A program made the position numbers and the translations under genes. Positions 41,101 to 52,041 of a stretch of DNA of 64,000 nucleotides are shown here, piece by piece. Source of the stretch: Anagrus nilaparvatae (Eukaryota; Arthropoda; Insecta; Hymenoptera; Mymaridae); contig JAKSXM010000137.1 of NCBI GenBank assembly GCA_022575985.1, positions 11,860,001 through 11,924,000 on the forward strand. The letters run 5' to 3'. The notes beneath the pieces were generated by a model, which did no database searches, was not told the DNA's origin, and worked only from the letters and a program-made list of their open reading frames with translations. Each line of letters starts with the position of its first letter. Positions within the stretch are counted from its first letter, which is position 1.

Positions 41101-44100
41101 AGCAAGTCTCGATGATGATAAAGAAGAAAGCGAAATGAATGACTTGTTAGTAAGAGCTTTAAGAAATCTCTTATTATGCTACAACCATTCAAATAAACCA
41201 AAATTAGTATGTGCTAACTATCAACGCATACCAAATGTAGAATCTTTGAAAGATGCAAAAATCTATTACCAGTAAGTAAACTTAATACAGTGAAGTTTAA
41301 ATTAAGTTTTCTATTGTGTAATTTTCGTTCATGTCATTTTCTTGTTTTTTAAGGTATGGAAAAGCTTTGCATAGCTTAGGAGAATATGATAAGTCAATGG
41401 ATTATCTACAAAAGGCTTATAAATTGGAAAAAAGAAATCCAGATGTTAGAGCTGAAATAAATAAGGTATAAACCAATTGTTTTTAATTAATCTTTACTTT
41501 TTTTTATTTTAATTATAATAATAATTTAATTTAAATATAATTTTTCTAAAAAGGTTGATAAAGTTCGCAGAGAATATCAAGAAAACATGAAACGTTTTGC
41601 AGAAAATTCTTTTAGATATATGAGATCTACTGAAAAAAAAAATGAGTTTGAAGAAACTGTAAAAAATATGTGTGATAAATTTATGAAAAATGAGAGCTTA
41701 ATGAAGCAACAGTTACCAGAATCTTTAACAAAAGAAGAAGTAAATTGCATAAAGAGAGTTGCAGCAAGCTTTAATATAATTTACATGGTTAAAGAAAGAT
41801 TCGGTAAAAAAGTTCCGTATTTGACAAAAGAAAACTTAAACAATTAAAATGCATTCTTGCTAAGAATAATAGGGCTCGTTTTCATTTTTTTTGTTGAAAA
41901 ATTAGCTTAAAAAAAATAAAAATAAAAAATTCATTATTTTAAAGCCGAATCAAGACTTTTTAGACTTTTTTCGCCAGTTTTTGAGTATTTTATATCCATT
42001 AAAAATACCTATAAATTTCCATAACATAAATCACCACACACATTACATTTTCTAGAAATTATGAATTGTAGAGAACAATGTCATATATTTTTGAGTAAGT
42101 CTTATTAAAAAATCGAAATTTGGAACTAATTTTTAAAAATATTTAATAATATAACAAAAAAGAGGAACGGTAAAGGCTTTTTTACAGAAAAATCAACTTA
42201 ATTCATATAGTATAGCGGATCCCATAAGGTGTAGGGTGATTTTTTGACTAACCAAACATAATTTCAAATGGACCGAACAACTTATGTAAGGATGTCCACT
42301 GAGTCATATGTTAAGAGCCTTGGTGTTCCTAATTTGCCTAGGCTGGTTAGCTAAAAATCACCCAAAAATTTTCTAACAGGATGAAAATTTAGGAAATCCT
42401 TAAATACACTCACTATTATACTAAGGGTAATTCTGAAACAAATTTTGACCCATTTTTTTAAGAGAATTAATACCCGAAAATTGCTAAATCCGAAACTACT
42501 TGATCAAATCCCCTGATATTTGGCACACTTATTATGTATCAAAATACTACCATTTTGCACTAAGACTTTTTTATTTTGGATTTGTAGGTTCAGAGATATC
42601 ATCAGTCAAAGTAGCCGTTTTTTACCCATTTTTAAAAACTACGTAGCACCCACAAAACTTTTTAAGAAATCAACCGATTACCACGCAAATGATCTCATTT
42701 TCTTTTTTTTAATAAATAACAACGTTTAAGAGAAAAAAATTTCAAAAAATTTGCCGTTAATCTACTTTTATTTCAATTTTTCTGTTTTTAAAATGTCGAC
42801 CTGCCGCCGCACACTGATTCAGAAAAATAAAAAGCGGCAAAAAATTAGCTTCAAGCGAGGTTTTAATGAATTTCGATGCGGTTTGTGGCATTCAGTTCCT
42901 AAAAATGTGTATTTACCGAAAAGTATGGCAAGAATTTCTGATTATTTGAATTTTCACCCCTTAAGTACTTAAAACTACCCCGAAATAAGAGTTTTTTTAT
43001 AACATTCATTTTTTGCAAAAATTAGTTACCAATCACTTTTATAACTATTGTAAACATTAAAAATTGTGAATTTTCATGAATTTAAAGTAGAAGAATAAAA
43101 ACTGCCCCTATTAAAACCCAAAGTACCTCTGAAATTAACCTTAAAATTCTAAGGCTTATTTGCATGTGCAACTCAATTTCTTTGAGTAGTTTCAGAGGTA
43201 CTTTGGGTTTTAATAGGGGCAGTTTTTATTCTTCTACTTTAAATTCATGAAAATTCACAATTTTTAATGTTTACAATAGTTATAAAAGTGATTGGTAACT
43301 AATTTTTGCAAAAAATGAATGTTATAAGAAAACTCTTATTTAGGGGTAGTTTTAAGTACTTAAGGGGTGAAAATTCAAATAATCAGAAATTCTTGCCATA
43401 CTTTTCGGTACATGCACATTTTTAGGAACTGAATGCCGCAAACCGCATCGAAATTCCTTAAAACCTCGCTTGAAGCTAATTTTTTGCCGCTTTTTTTTCT
43501 GAATCAGTGTGCGCCGCTCAGTGCCTAAAATGGGCACAGTAGATTTACAGAATTAAAAAGGCCAATGAGAATAAAAAACTAGACCCTTTTCCAGTCAATT
43601 TGAGAATAACAAAATCTTTTTAAGTTGCCACCATTTTTGGACAGACGGGGTGGTCGGGTTGAGAAATAATCGCCCTATACAATCTCTTCTCGTTTTCATA
43701 ACTATTTATTTTTTTATTTTATAATAGAATAAAAACTACCTGTCATGGTAATATTGTTGACTTATTTAAAATATGTTTATTAATATATGGTAATTAAAAT
43801 TATAAATATTTATTAAAATTATTAATGATCAAATAACTAATTTTTTTTATTCATTTACCTAATTGTATTTCTTATGGAGGCGATTCCAATAATTATTTTT
43901 ATCATAAGATATTTTTTTATTCCTATAAACTTATTGCTGTACTTTGTGATTTTTGCATGAGGTTTTAGTAAAATAACTAACAGTAGCATTGTTTAAATTT
44001 AAAGAAAGTTAAAAAATAAGATAGAAGAATCAAGTTTATCGTTTCACAACTTTGCTTAATGATTATAAATATTCTTTCTAAATTTTTCTACCTTTTTTTT

Positions 44101-45927
44101 TTTACTTCACTGATCTCTGAAGATTATTTTAGATCTATTTAAATCTCCAGTAATCTCCAGAGATCAAAAGTAATCTCCGGATAACTAAAGAAATCAACCG
44201 AAATTTGCGATCACTTCAGATTTCCGGAGATCTGAAAAGATCAGCGGAGATCATAAGAGATATTTCGAAAACTCGTCTGTTTGAATCTTGCATTACTTTA
44301 TTTCTTAGTAACCTGGCAGTTAATTAAAAAAATTGCTTAAATTTTTTATTGCTGGGTAAAATAAGTTAAGTTTGGGAACCTAATTACCCAAAAAATAAGA
44401 TTCCTAAAATTGACATTTAATCACTTTGAACTATTACCACCAATCACATGAAAATAATGTTGTTTTTTATATGGAACTGGAAACATGCTCCATAAGTAGT
44501 CCACTCAGGAGTGATTGAATGATCTATAATTTTGTGAATCTCATTTTTTGGTAAATGGAATCTAATTTCACCTGGGTAATTAATCATCTAATCTACTTTT
44601 ACAAATAACTGTCAGGCTACTACCTTAATGTTTTTTATTTCAATTCAATACATATAAAAAAATGTAATTTAAGTTAATTATTATCAGTTTTAATTTGATT
44701 AAATAACGCGAAAAAAATTTGATAATTTTCCAGAAATTAACTATTTTAAAATAACTGCGGTACTTTACTTACAACTTACAATCGGTTTACGAACTCACAA
44801 ACATGGAAAATTTTTAAATTTATAATTTAAATCACCGCTAGTACCTATTTTGTAACCATCAAATAAATAGTATTCTAGGATAATGATTGACATTCATATA
44901 AATTCAAGCTCCTAAAATCCTTATTATTCTAGAACCCTTTATCGAACTTATTCTCTAAGTCCCTAAATCAAAATTATTCTAAGTTCCTAAATTGAAATTT
45001 TTACCCCCCCCCCCCAAATATGGCACATTTGACCCCCCCTCAAATGACATGCTTGAAGTACCCACCCTGTCTATAAACACGTTCTATGGCGCCAGCCATA
45101 CTAATCGAGCCCAAAAATTAAAAAATTAAATTCATTTTTCCGAGGATACAAATAGGGTACTTACGTATTTCGACCCGCTCAACAGGAATCCAGGGTCCAT
45201 TTTGCGAATTTCTTGGTCAAATTTTTGTTATTAACAAATTATTGGCCAATTTTGTAATAATTTGTAATTAACAAAAAATTGACCACGAAATTCGCAAAAC
45301 GGATCCCAGATTCGTGTTCAGCAGGTCGAAAAATATAAATACCACCTATTTTTATCATCGGAAATAGAAATTTAATTTTTGGGCGTGATTAGTGTGGCTG
45401 GCACCTAGACTAGGTACTTTATGATCAACAGTTAAAAAATAAATAAGGCTCAAAAAATTTTATTCTAATTAAGATTGGACAAGCCCGATGACCTTTTTTT
45501 AACAACCTGGGGTATATAATATTTAATTAGGTTTCATTACAAGCGGTAACAATGATCTATTTTTTACCCTCAGGCGATCTTATTGTTTTCGCTTTCAATG
45601 AAAATTGCATTGAACAAAAGGAAAAAAATAGGATTTGATGACGAATCCTGTGTTTTCCCTAGTTTAACAAAACTTTTTATCATTTTTGAAACGAAGGATT
45701 CAAATAGCTATTATCGAGTTTTAGCAAACTTTAATTTGCTATACTGTATTGAAAACAGAATCTTTTTTAAAAAAACGAAAATTCAAATTGGCTAGAAATA
45801 TAATAAAAAAATGAAATTTTTAAAAATAAATAAAAGGCGCATAAAATTAATAATAAAAAAATAATAAACTTACAAGAATAAATGCTAAATTTGCAAAAAG
45901 TAGAAAAAATATAGTTTTTGTAAACAT
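35178..45927 (-). CDS. Secreted three-module amphipathic-helix protein
   Basis: Exons on the minus strand: 45927-45874, 36505-36458, 36372-36019, 35950-35582, 35507-35178; all introns are phase 0 with GT-AG borders; 384 residues. Exon 1 is a signal peptide (MFTKTIFFLLFANLAFIL), cut probably just after its end. Exon 2 is a short acidic spacer. Exons 3, 4 and 5 each encode one module of about 110-123 residues that begins D-x-K-S-(L/F)-(L/I)-x-D-L-(L/F) and contains EGE(K/N)L(F/L)..G, LDELK-type repeats and LTQEKLNELKE near its end. Modules are Lys/Glu/Leu-rich, without Cys, predicted long amphipathic helices. Same family as 52042-53699 and 59614-60554 (one module each). They resemble exchangeable apolipoproteins or LEA-like proteins in style, but I cannot assign a function. 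Intron 1 (9.4 kb) contains the FKBP6/shutdown gene on the other strand. Exon 1 is assigned to this gene by strand, phase, donor and likeness to the paralogues' exon 1. Confidence 0.83.
36611..37080. repeat. Left arm of a large inverted repeat flanking the FKBP6 gene
   Basis: This stretch matches, in inverse orientation and with scattered small differences, 43755-44278. Shared landmarks are the GATCTCCGCTGATCTTTT / TCTCCGGAAATCTGAAGTGA block, the TTATGATAAAAATAATTATT block and the AACATATT end. It lies in intron 1 of the three-module secreted gene. Copy B has an extra GATCTCC-type stretch of about 60 bp. Confidence 0.8.
37112..38027. mobile_element. Foldback element, about 0.9 kb
   Basis: Arms of about 400 bp are inverted copies: TATTTTCACTGGCCAAC (37136-37152) against GTTGGCCAGTGAAAATA near 37988-38004, and CCGGGAGATATTTTCGGAAC against its complement near 37915. 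Inside are degenerate ~115-bp sub-repeats with (A)AGGGTGAAATATTAAT / CCCTTAAATTAGCAAAAAC words. Related sub-repeats occur in the insert at 57212-57576. No coding potential. Confidence 0.7.
38570..41847 (+). CDS. shu: Shutdown / FKBP6 orthologue, piRNA-pathway co-chaperone
   Basis: Six exons: 38570-38610, 40214-40463, 40548-41011, 41071-41271, 41354-41465, 41554-41847; about 453 residues (Drosophila Shutdown is of the same size). The start ATG at 38570 follows from the phase-2 donor GA|gtaagt joining C|CAAGTA at 40214. Seen: acidic N-terminus, an FKBP fold at about 105-195 (FDSTFFTRD, LIPGLEIAIRSM, ELAYGKLG, DSEVLFKVEL), then TPR helices (YGKALHSLGEYDKSMDYLQKA). The tryptophan at the base of the FKBP12 pocket (V-I-x-G-W) is a leucine here (LIPGLE), as expected for a member without isomerase activity. 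In flies and mice this protein works with Hsp90 through its TPRs to load piRNAs into Piwi proteins in the germ line. It is nested, in opposite orientation, in intron 1 of the secreted helix gene. Intron 1 (1.6 kb) is full of inverted repeats. Confidence 0.92.
38745..38872. repeat. Short foldback in FKBP6 intron 1
   Basis: ATTTAATAAAAAATAAAATGG... and its inverse around a centre near 38808; arms of about 40 bp with few mismatches. Just downstream, 38897-38912 carries the GC palindrome GGGCGCAGTGCGCCC. Confidence 0.6.
39000..39455. mobile_element. Element with inverted ends enclosing a GC-rich island
   Basis: Left arm 39008-39070 (AGTAAAACCAAAAATTTATC, CCTTTATCTAAA) matches the inverse of 39383-39447. 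Between them lies GC-rich island copy E (39087-39291). It sits in intron 1 of FKBP6. Confidence 0.6.
39087..39291 (+). repeat. GC-rich island repeat, copy E
   Basis: A diverged copy: TATATTTACGGCTCATATCC start, AAAGAATGGCCCAAATCGCA, CCTTCCGAGGCGAA, and TTTCTGGCTACTGTTCAGAA end. Compare the 3287-3505 copy, which also has the CCTTCCGAGGCGAA piece. Confidence 0.65.
39830..40070. repeat. Foldback in FKBP6 intron 1
   Basis: Arms of about 95 bp: TTGTTTTTCAATAATCTCGA near 39839 and its inverse near 40034-40053, and TTTCGCAAATATTAGAAAA against TTTCTGATATTTGCGAAAA. The right arm ends about 140 bp before the exon 2 acceptor. Confidence 0.65.
42229..42364. mobile_element. Short MITE downstream of FKBP6
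   Basis: Imperfect inverted ends GGGTGATTTTTTGACTAACC and GGTTAGCTAAAAATCACCC, about 135 bp apart. No coding sequence. Confidence 0.55.
42803..43517. mobile_element. Foldback with near-perfect ~340-bp arms
   Basis: Arms 42803-43133 and about 43190-43517 are near-perfect inverted copies (for example CAAGCGAGGTTTTAATGAAT, CTGCCCCTATTAAAACCC and AGTACCTCTGAAA appear in both), with a loop of about 55 bp. Arm identity looks very high, so the element is young or kept by gene conversion. Confidence 0.8.
43755..44278. repeat. Right arm of the large inverted repeat flanking FKBP6
   Basis: Inverse partner of 36611-37080. The arms enclose about 6.7 kb that includes the whole FKBP6 gene and several foldbacks. 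Their outer flanks do not match each other. Confidence 0.8.
44920..45085. repeat. Poly(C)/23-mer repeat family, copy
   Basis: Degenerate tandem units of about 23 bp of the type TTATTCTAAGTCCCTAAAT, followed by a pure C tract (45004-45015), a second CCCCCCT, and an ACGTTCTATGG end. Relatives lie at 13560-13870, 48295-48440, 49740-49925, 51040-51150 and 58470-58650, some in inverse orientation. Confidence 0.65.
45088..45406. mobile_element. Foldback element, about 320 bp
   Basis: GCGCCAGCCATACTAATC and the inverse GATTAGTGTGGCTGGCAC mark the ends; arms of about 130 bp meet near 45247. Adjacent to the poly(C) repeat. Confidence 0.65.
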
Positions 45928-45993
45928 TTTTGCGCCTGTTAATCCTTAACTTAACACTGAATAAAAAACGAAAAGAAAAAAAAATCACAGAAC

Positions 45994-45999
45994 TTTATA
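45994..45999 (-). promoter_or_regulatory. TATA box of the three-module secreted gene
   Basis: On the minus strand GGTATATAAAG precedes an initiator-like TTCAGTG (about 45955-45961), then the ATG at 45927. The TATA-to-initiator spacing (about 41 bp) is longer than usual. The two paralogues have the same TATATAAA plus TCA(G/T)T arrangement. Confidence 0.5.
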
Positions 46000-46587
46000 T
46001 ACCAATTCAATCTGATCAAATAAAAATTTAAAAATTTAAATATTCATATAAAAAATATATTTTAATTTTTATTATTTAAATTAAATTATTTGGAATTGAT
46101 TAATTCCTAAAAATAATAAACGGAAAAAATATACGAATTTTACTAAACACACATTTACTTATTCAATTTAATTATTAAAAATAAAATTATTTATTAAGTT
46201 TATTAAAAAAGTTTTGATTTTTAAGTAAAATGTTAGTTATATTTTAATAATTATAATAATTATTATGGATATTCATAATTTTTTCCTTCAGACTTGTTAA
46301 ATTTATTTTTTTAAACATAATTTATCTTTACTTAAATAATTTTTTTTTCATAAAATTTTCAAAGAACAGTATTTGTATTCACATCAATTAATATTGCGGG
46401 CTGCAAAATGTGACAAACAAGTTTTATTTATTCAACATAATTTACGTTCAATTTGGTAAATAAATAATAATTTAATTTAACTAAGCTAAATTTACTTTTT
46501 ATCCTGAATATTATAATATTATTTTCATATAAAAAAAATTAATACCTATAGGGTAAAAATTTAGATTTTAGCTTTAATTTATATATT

Positions 46588-46730
46588 TTACATATCTAGG
46601 GCAAAAAAGCCTATTTTCTGCCCTAGGGAGACGGCTTTTATGCCCATTATATGTAAAACTACGTGTTCAATCACGGGAAAAAATATGGGGTTCGACTTTT
46701 ACATGCTGACTGCATACATTTTATCCAGGT
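46588..46730. repeat. 'CTAGGGC' hairpin repeat
   Basis: TACATATCTAGGGCAAAAAA, then a complementary GCCCTAG 20 bases on, then TATATGTAAAACTA and ATATGGGGTTCGACTTT. A near copy is at 34365-34510, with diverged ones at about 48118-48240 and 54195-54320. It often lies close to GC-rich islands. Confidence 0.6.
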
Positions 46731-47908
46731 ATCCAATATTAAAAATATGCCATTAAAATTTAGAAAATATTTATTTAAATTATAAAAAAAACTGAACGAG
46801 AACTAAAAATAGAATTATAATATCTAAACTTTTACAAAGCTTATAATATTACAAAAGGTCAATGTTTGATTAAAAAATCATTATAAAATAAAGACACCAA
46901 ATTTAGTGATTTAAAAATTGTTTAAGTCAATAAACAAAAAGATATTTTCGTGTCTGGTATACTTAGATAATTATTTATATTGTTTTTTGACATTTATTTT
47001 AAATATCAATAATACGTTACATAAATTTTTTTTTATCTAGATCTTAGATAAAAAAAAATTTTTTTTATGAATCGAATTTTTTTTATTGTTTGTTTAAGTT
47101 TTGTATATTAAAATAATATTGATAATTACTTCTATGTGAGGCACTTAATATTTCAACTCAAATTTTAAGCCTTAAATTTTTCAAAACGAAAAATTTTTAT
47201 TTTAAGCTATATGATACTACTTTAGGAAAAAATTATAGCCAAAGTTTCTTAAGCAAATTTGCAAAGGATGGTTTTTCAATTGATTGACACAATTTTCTAT
47301 GTGATGAATAAAACTAAATTCTACGCTCATAAAAACTCAATTGCTAATCATTTGCATTCAGGTCTTGCATTTAGGCTAATAAAAATTATTAATAATTTTT
47401 TTTTTGTAATATTATTTATACAAAGGTGCTTTCAGTTGATTTTCTAAAATGGTTTAATATTGAGCAAGGTGAATATAAATTCAATTTAATCTATATGCCA
47501 TTTTTCTGAAACTAGCATCTGTGTTTTCAGCAGAACTTCAAAGATCAATGTTTGAACAATATTATTTGATACGGAAAAAATCTTTAGTATTAACAATTTT
47601 TCATTAAAATTTTTTAGAGTTACAAAAATTATACCATTATTTCAACAACTTCTTTGATTTCAAACATGAAATAATAATATTTTAGAATTACAATTTTTTT
47701 CGAGGTCTTATGATAATTCTTATCGTGATTTCAAATTTACTGAGATTATTAAAATTATGTTTACTTGATAAACTGCATTAAATTATAATTGATATTTCAT
47801 TTTCTGGAATAATAATTTATAAATTAATTTTCATGTCAATTCTTTTTACAGATAAGGCAAGTTAAAATTTAATTAAATTTAAAAAATTTTTATTGCATAA
47901 GCAAAAGA

Positions 47909-48006
47909 CTCATGATCAGAAAAATAAAAAATTTCCCAAATTGTAAATTTACCTTTCGAGGCGAAGCCGAGGATTATAAATTTGTGATTTATTATGTTTT
48001 TTATGG
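47909..48006 (+). repeat. GC-rich island repeat, truncated copy F
   Basis: Only the first part of the family is kept (CAGAAAAATAAAAAATTTCC, TTCGAGGCGAAGCCGAGGAT). A G-rich stretch with GGGGGGAGGGG follows. Confidence 0.5.
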
Positions 48007-48439
48007 CCAAAACAAGGGCGGGTCCAAATGGGGGGGAGGGGCAGTAAGGACCCTTGCCTCCCTGACCTCCGGAAATTGCATGTTTTTAATTAATTTTTTT
48101 TTTTTTTTTAAGTTTTTGCATAGCTAAGGCAACAAAAGATTATTTTCTGACCTAAACGGGACGTTTTTTTGCGCTTTATTTACGTAAAATATCATACTAA
48201 TTTTGTTACAAAAAAGTTCATTATATCAAAAACAATGAACATCCCTACGGCCCTCGGGACTATAAACTTACAAATTTGGCAAGATTAAACTTTTAACATG
48301 GAATATGTTTATAGGCAGAGGGTATTTTAAGCATGTCATTGGGGGGGGGGGGGGCAAATGAACCATATTTGGGGGAGGAGCTCAAATGGACTTAACTTAA
48401 TTTTGATTTAGTGACTTAGAATAATTTCAATAAAAGGCA

Positions 48440-49182
48440 TTTAACATGTTTTGAATAAAGCCAAATTCGGAAGGTTCTTGCACTCGAAAAAAAATTACGG
48501 AATATTTTTGGTCTAGTTTTTGTGAGTAATTTAAGAACGAAAAGATAAAATTCGGCTGGGCACTTTTTGCGAAAATGCGTTTTGAAATATTGTGAGCGAC
48601 CGTTTTAGAGTTTTCTTTTCATAATATCTCAGGAAGTATAAAACTTAAAATAACTTTTAAGTACTATTTTTACAACCCAAATTTCCTTGGCAACTCAAAT
48701 TCGCTATTGTTTTTTAAAAAATTAAATTTTCGCGAAAATGACTAAAAATCAAAAAAAAATTGCAAAATATCAAAAAATCTTTTAATTACTGTTTTCAATA
48801 CTCAAATTCCCCTGCTTTTTTAAATATGCCATTTTTTTTTATTTTTGAAATTTGAGGTTTTGCAAATTTTCCTTAATTTTTAGTAATTTTCGCGAAAATT
48901 AAAATTTTCTAAAAAATAATAGCAAATTTGAGTTGCCGAGGAAATTTTGGTTGTAAAATAGTATTTGAAAGTTATTTTAAGTTTTATACTTCCAGAGATA
49001 TTATGGAAACAAAACTCAAAAACGTCGTTTGCAATATTTCAAAACGCATTTACGCAAAAAGTGCCCAACCGAATTATTTCTTTGTGGTCTTAAATTACTC
49101 AAAAAAACTGGACCAAAAATATTCCGTGATTTTTTTTCGAGTGCGAGAACCTTCGATTTTGCCTTATTCAAAACATGTTAAA
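48440..49182. mobile_element. Foldback element, about 740 bp
   Basis: Ends TTTAACATGTTTTGAATAA and TTATTCAAAACATGTTAAA are perfect inverses. Arms of about 350 bp (GCACTCGAAAAAAAATTACG, TTTCCTTGGCAACTCAAATT) meet near 48810 with moderate divergence. The left end joins the poly(G)/23-mer repeat at 48295-48440. Confidence 0.75.
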
Positions 49183-50204
49183 GGGACCCGTGAAGGGTAT
49201 AGAATAAAAAGGATTTTAGGAGCTAAAATTTTTTTATTGACTTAATTAAGGACTTGAAATTATAAAGGTTTCAAAATTCAAAGTATAAATTTAAGCATGT
49301 TTCATATGTTCATTGATTGCGAGTTCAAAAAATGGTTTTTTATAAAACGTTAGTAATATATTTGGCAGCCTTCCCCGTTTTTTGGTCTTCTTCTTCTTCT
49401 TCGTTTACAGACTATCAAAGAATAAATCTGCCCTGGCTATGGTACAATGTGCTTCTGACCATCACCCGATGTAACTGTTTTTTGATAATTTAAAAAAAAA
49501 AGTTTTTTTCCTCGCAAATGCTTATTTTTCCATAAAAATTTTTTTTCCCCCTTTTAGGGGCTCATAAGAAATTTCCCATGATTCCAACCGCCAAATTTTA
49601 ATTTGAAATACGCATGTGTGAAAAATTGTTGTTTTAACAAAATTATAGGAGAAAGATTTCACTCAAGCTAGGCCCAAAATGGTTTGAAGTATTGCAGAAA
49701 TTCGTTTAAACTATTTTTTTCGGAAAGTATTTTAAAAAGGGCCCAAATTTAAGGGTGGAGGGGGGGGGGGTCAGAACTGAAATTTTAGGGGGATCAAATG
49801 AAAAATATTTATGATTAAGGGACTTATTATAATTTCGGTCCTAAGACTTACAATAATTAGGGAATAAAAATTACAACTGTTATAAGTTAACATGCTCCAT
49901 GCTCGTTGGTTTTGTTAACAAAAAAAACAGTTATAAGTTTTTTTATAGACAAAGGTCGTAATAGAGTCCTATATTGAGAAAATTTTTCCTGAACAAATTA
50001 ACAATAATTGAGATTAAAAATAATAAAAAAAGAGATTGTTTTTCTTTTTAAATTACCAAAAAACGAACGGCTGCCATAAATAGAGAATCATCAGAACAAA
50101 AAATTATCATGAATTCTTATTTTTAATAGTACTTTCAGTAAGCTTTCAATGTAAAAAAGTACTTTGGAACCGATTACTCGACCCAAAGATCAGTTTGAAA
50201 TACG

Positions 50205-50551
50205 CACTGTAAAAAGTAACTTTCTTATATTAACAAAAAAATTAGAACATTTTCGAAAAATTTTGTAAACATTCGATAAAAATTTTAAATTTACTAAATT
50301 TAGTATATTTATGAAAAATTCGAGTATTCTCAATTTTTTTTTTGTGAATTCATAAGAAAAATTGATTATTTACAATTTTTTTCGTAAAATCATAAAAAGA
50401 AATCGATAATTCTCGAATTTTTCGATAATATACTAAATTTAGTAAATTTACGATTTTTATCGAATATTTGCAAAATTTTTTGAAAAATCACTAATTTTTC
50501 GAAAAAATTCTATTTTTTTTTGTAAATCTAAGAAAGTTACTTAATACAGAG
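50205..50551. mobile_element. Palindromic CACTG-ended MITE
   Basis: CACTGTAAAAAGTAACTTTC start; TTACTTAATACAGAG end. The whole unit is close to one palindrome, with ACTAAATTTAGT words and ATTCGATAAAAA/TTTTTATCGAAT partners. Flanks here are CG on both sides rather than TA. Confidence 0.7.
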
Positions 50552-51959
50552 CGTTTAAAAATATAGCCATATATATTTAATTTATTATTGAATAAAATTG
50601 GTATACATGATCAGTAGACAAAGACTCTTGACCTTTAACTTTGGACATAAATTTTTATTTCGGGGGCACCTGTAAAAGAATTGCAAGAAAAAAAATAACT
50701 TGAGATGTACATTCTAATTAATGTACAAATAAATGTTTCACGTTTTAAAATTATAAATTTTTACGCAAATACCAAAAGAAAGACTAAAAATTTTTTTAAT
50801 ATACATTTTTTTTTTACTTGACGGCTTTGATAAATATTTAAATTAAAAGCTGATTAATTCTTTTAATATTTTTAAAAATTAAATTAAATTAAGAATAAAG
50901 AGTTAAATTTAATTCAAGTGGATAGATAAAAACAATGATTTTTTTCTATTTTACGTATCATAAATTTATATAAACTGACGATATTGTCCTAAATATTTAA
51001 TTACTTTTAAACCGCAAAAGTAGAATATTGTTTAATTTCAAAACCGAGGGAGGATTGAATATGTCTGATTTAAGAATAAGGGGGGGGGGGGGGTTAAATC
51101 GATTCAGAATAAATTTTGATTCAGAAACTTAGAAAAATTTGGATTTTGAGACTTACAAGAGGAGTTCGCAACGTTTGGAATACCAAAATGATTATGGACA
51201 AGTTTATTATATTGAAAAATTATATCATGGGTACCTTTTGTTTATGCAAATGGGCTTCCTAAGTCTAGAAACGTAGGACTTTATAGTGTTATAAGATATA
51301 AATGCAGAAATGCTATTGGTCTAAAAAATTTTGAAAATTAGAAGTTTTTACAAAATTTTTAGGACTATTTAGACTCATTTTTATCAAAATTTTTGTAGCT
51401 ATTTAAAAATTGGCCACTTTTTGCAAAAAATAGACACAGAAAAAAAGTAAGAACAGCTAAAAAGAGCATTTTTTTAAATAAAAAATCACCCCCTGGGTCA
51501 AAATTTCGAGAAATAGGAAAACTCTATAAAATATTAAGCCTGGCTGTCAAAGTCGGTCTAGAAAACATTTTTAAATAAATGACTCACAAATAATTTGAAT
51601 GATTATCATTACCTCATTGTTAAAATTACGTATTAAAATAGACGAAAATATTTAAAGCAATATTTTATGTAATTAGTAAATACATGTAAGTATTCTATAT
51701 AGATAAAAGTACAAAAATATTTTTTGATCAATATTACTTTTTTAATTACAAGATATGATTAAAACATGCTTTTTACATTTTTTCAAAAAAAAAGATTTCA
51801 AGCTTTATTTTTTTAAATAAAAAGCAAAAAGTAAATAATAAAAGTAAAAATTATTGATATCAATGTTAGGTATAGATAAAATATTAGATATAACGTGTTA
51901 GTCATCTAACTGTAATATTAATAATTATTGTATTTAATTTTACCTACAAAATTTTAGTA

Positions 51960-51996
51960 TATAAAGAGTCTCAAATTTTGGTTATTTAAGTCATTT
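51960..51996 (+). promoter_or_regulatory. Core promoter (TATA + initiator) of secreted helix gene 2
   Basis: TATAAA at 51960-51965 (in GTATATAAAGAG) and an initiator-like TCATTT with A at 51993, 33 bp apart and about 49 bp upstream of the ATG. Same layout as in the paralogue at 59538. Confidence 0.65.
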
Positions 51997-52041
51997 CTTT
52001 GAAAATTTTAAAAGATACAAGTCAATTGTAAACAACAAAAA

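Larger units (their letters stand above)
41848..45873. other. Rest of the secreted gene's intron 1 downstream of FKBP6
   Basis: No coding exon found. Contains a short MITE (42229-42364), a large hairpin (42803-43517), the right arm of the FKBP6-flanking inverted repeat (43755-44278), a poly(C) repeat (44920-45085) and a foldback (45088-45406). Confidence 0.6.
45928..52041. other. 6.1-kb intergenic region without a gene
   Basis: No credible coding exon. Contains a 'CTAGGGC' hairpin repeat (46588-46730), a GC-rich island fragment (47909-48006), poly(G) members of the 23-mer family (48295-48440, 49740-49925, 51040-51150), a 743-bp foldback (48440-49182) and a CACTG palindrome (50205-50551). Long frames inside the foldback are by-products of the repeat. 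Confidence 0.6.

Noticed and set aside
48928..49245. 105-residue frame on the plus strand
   Set aside because: Lies across one arm of a foldback element; no homology, codon pattern or splice context.
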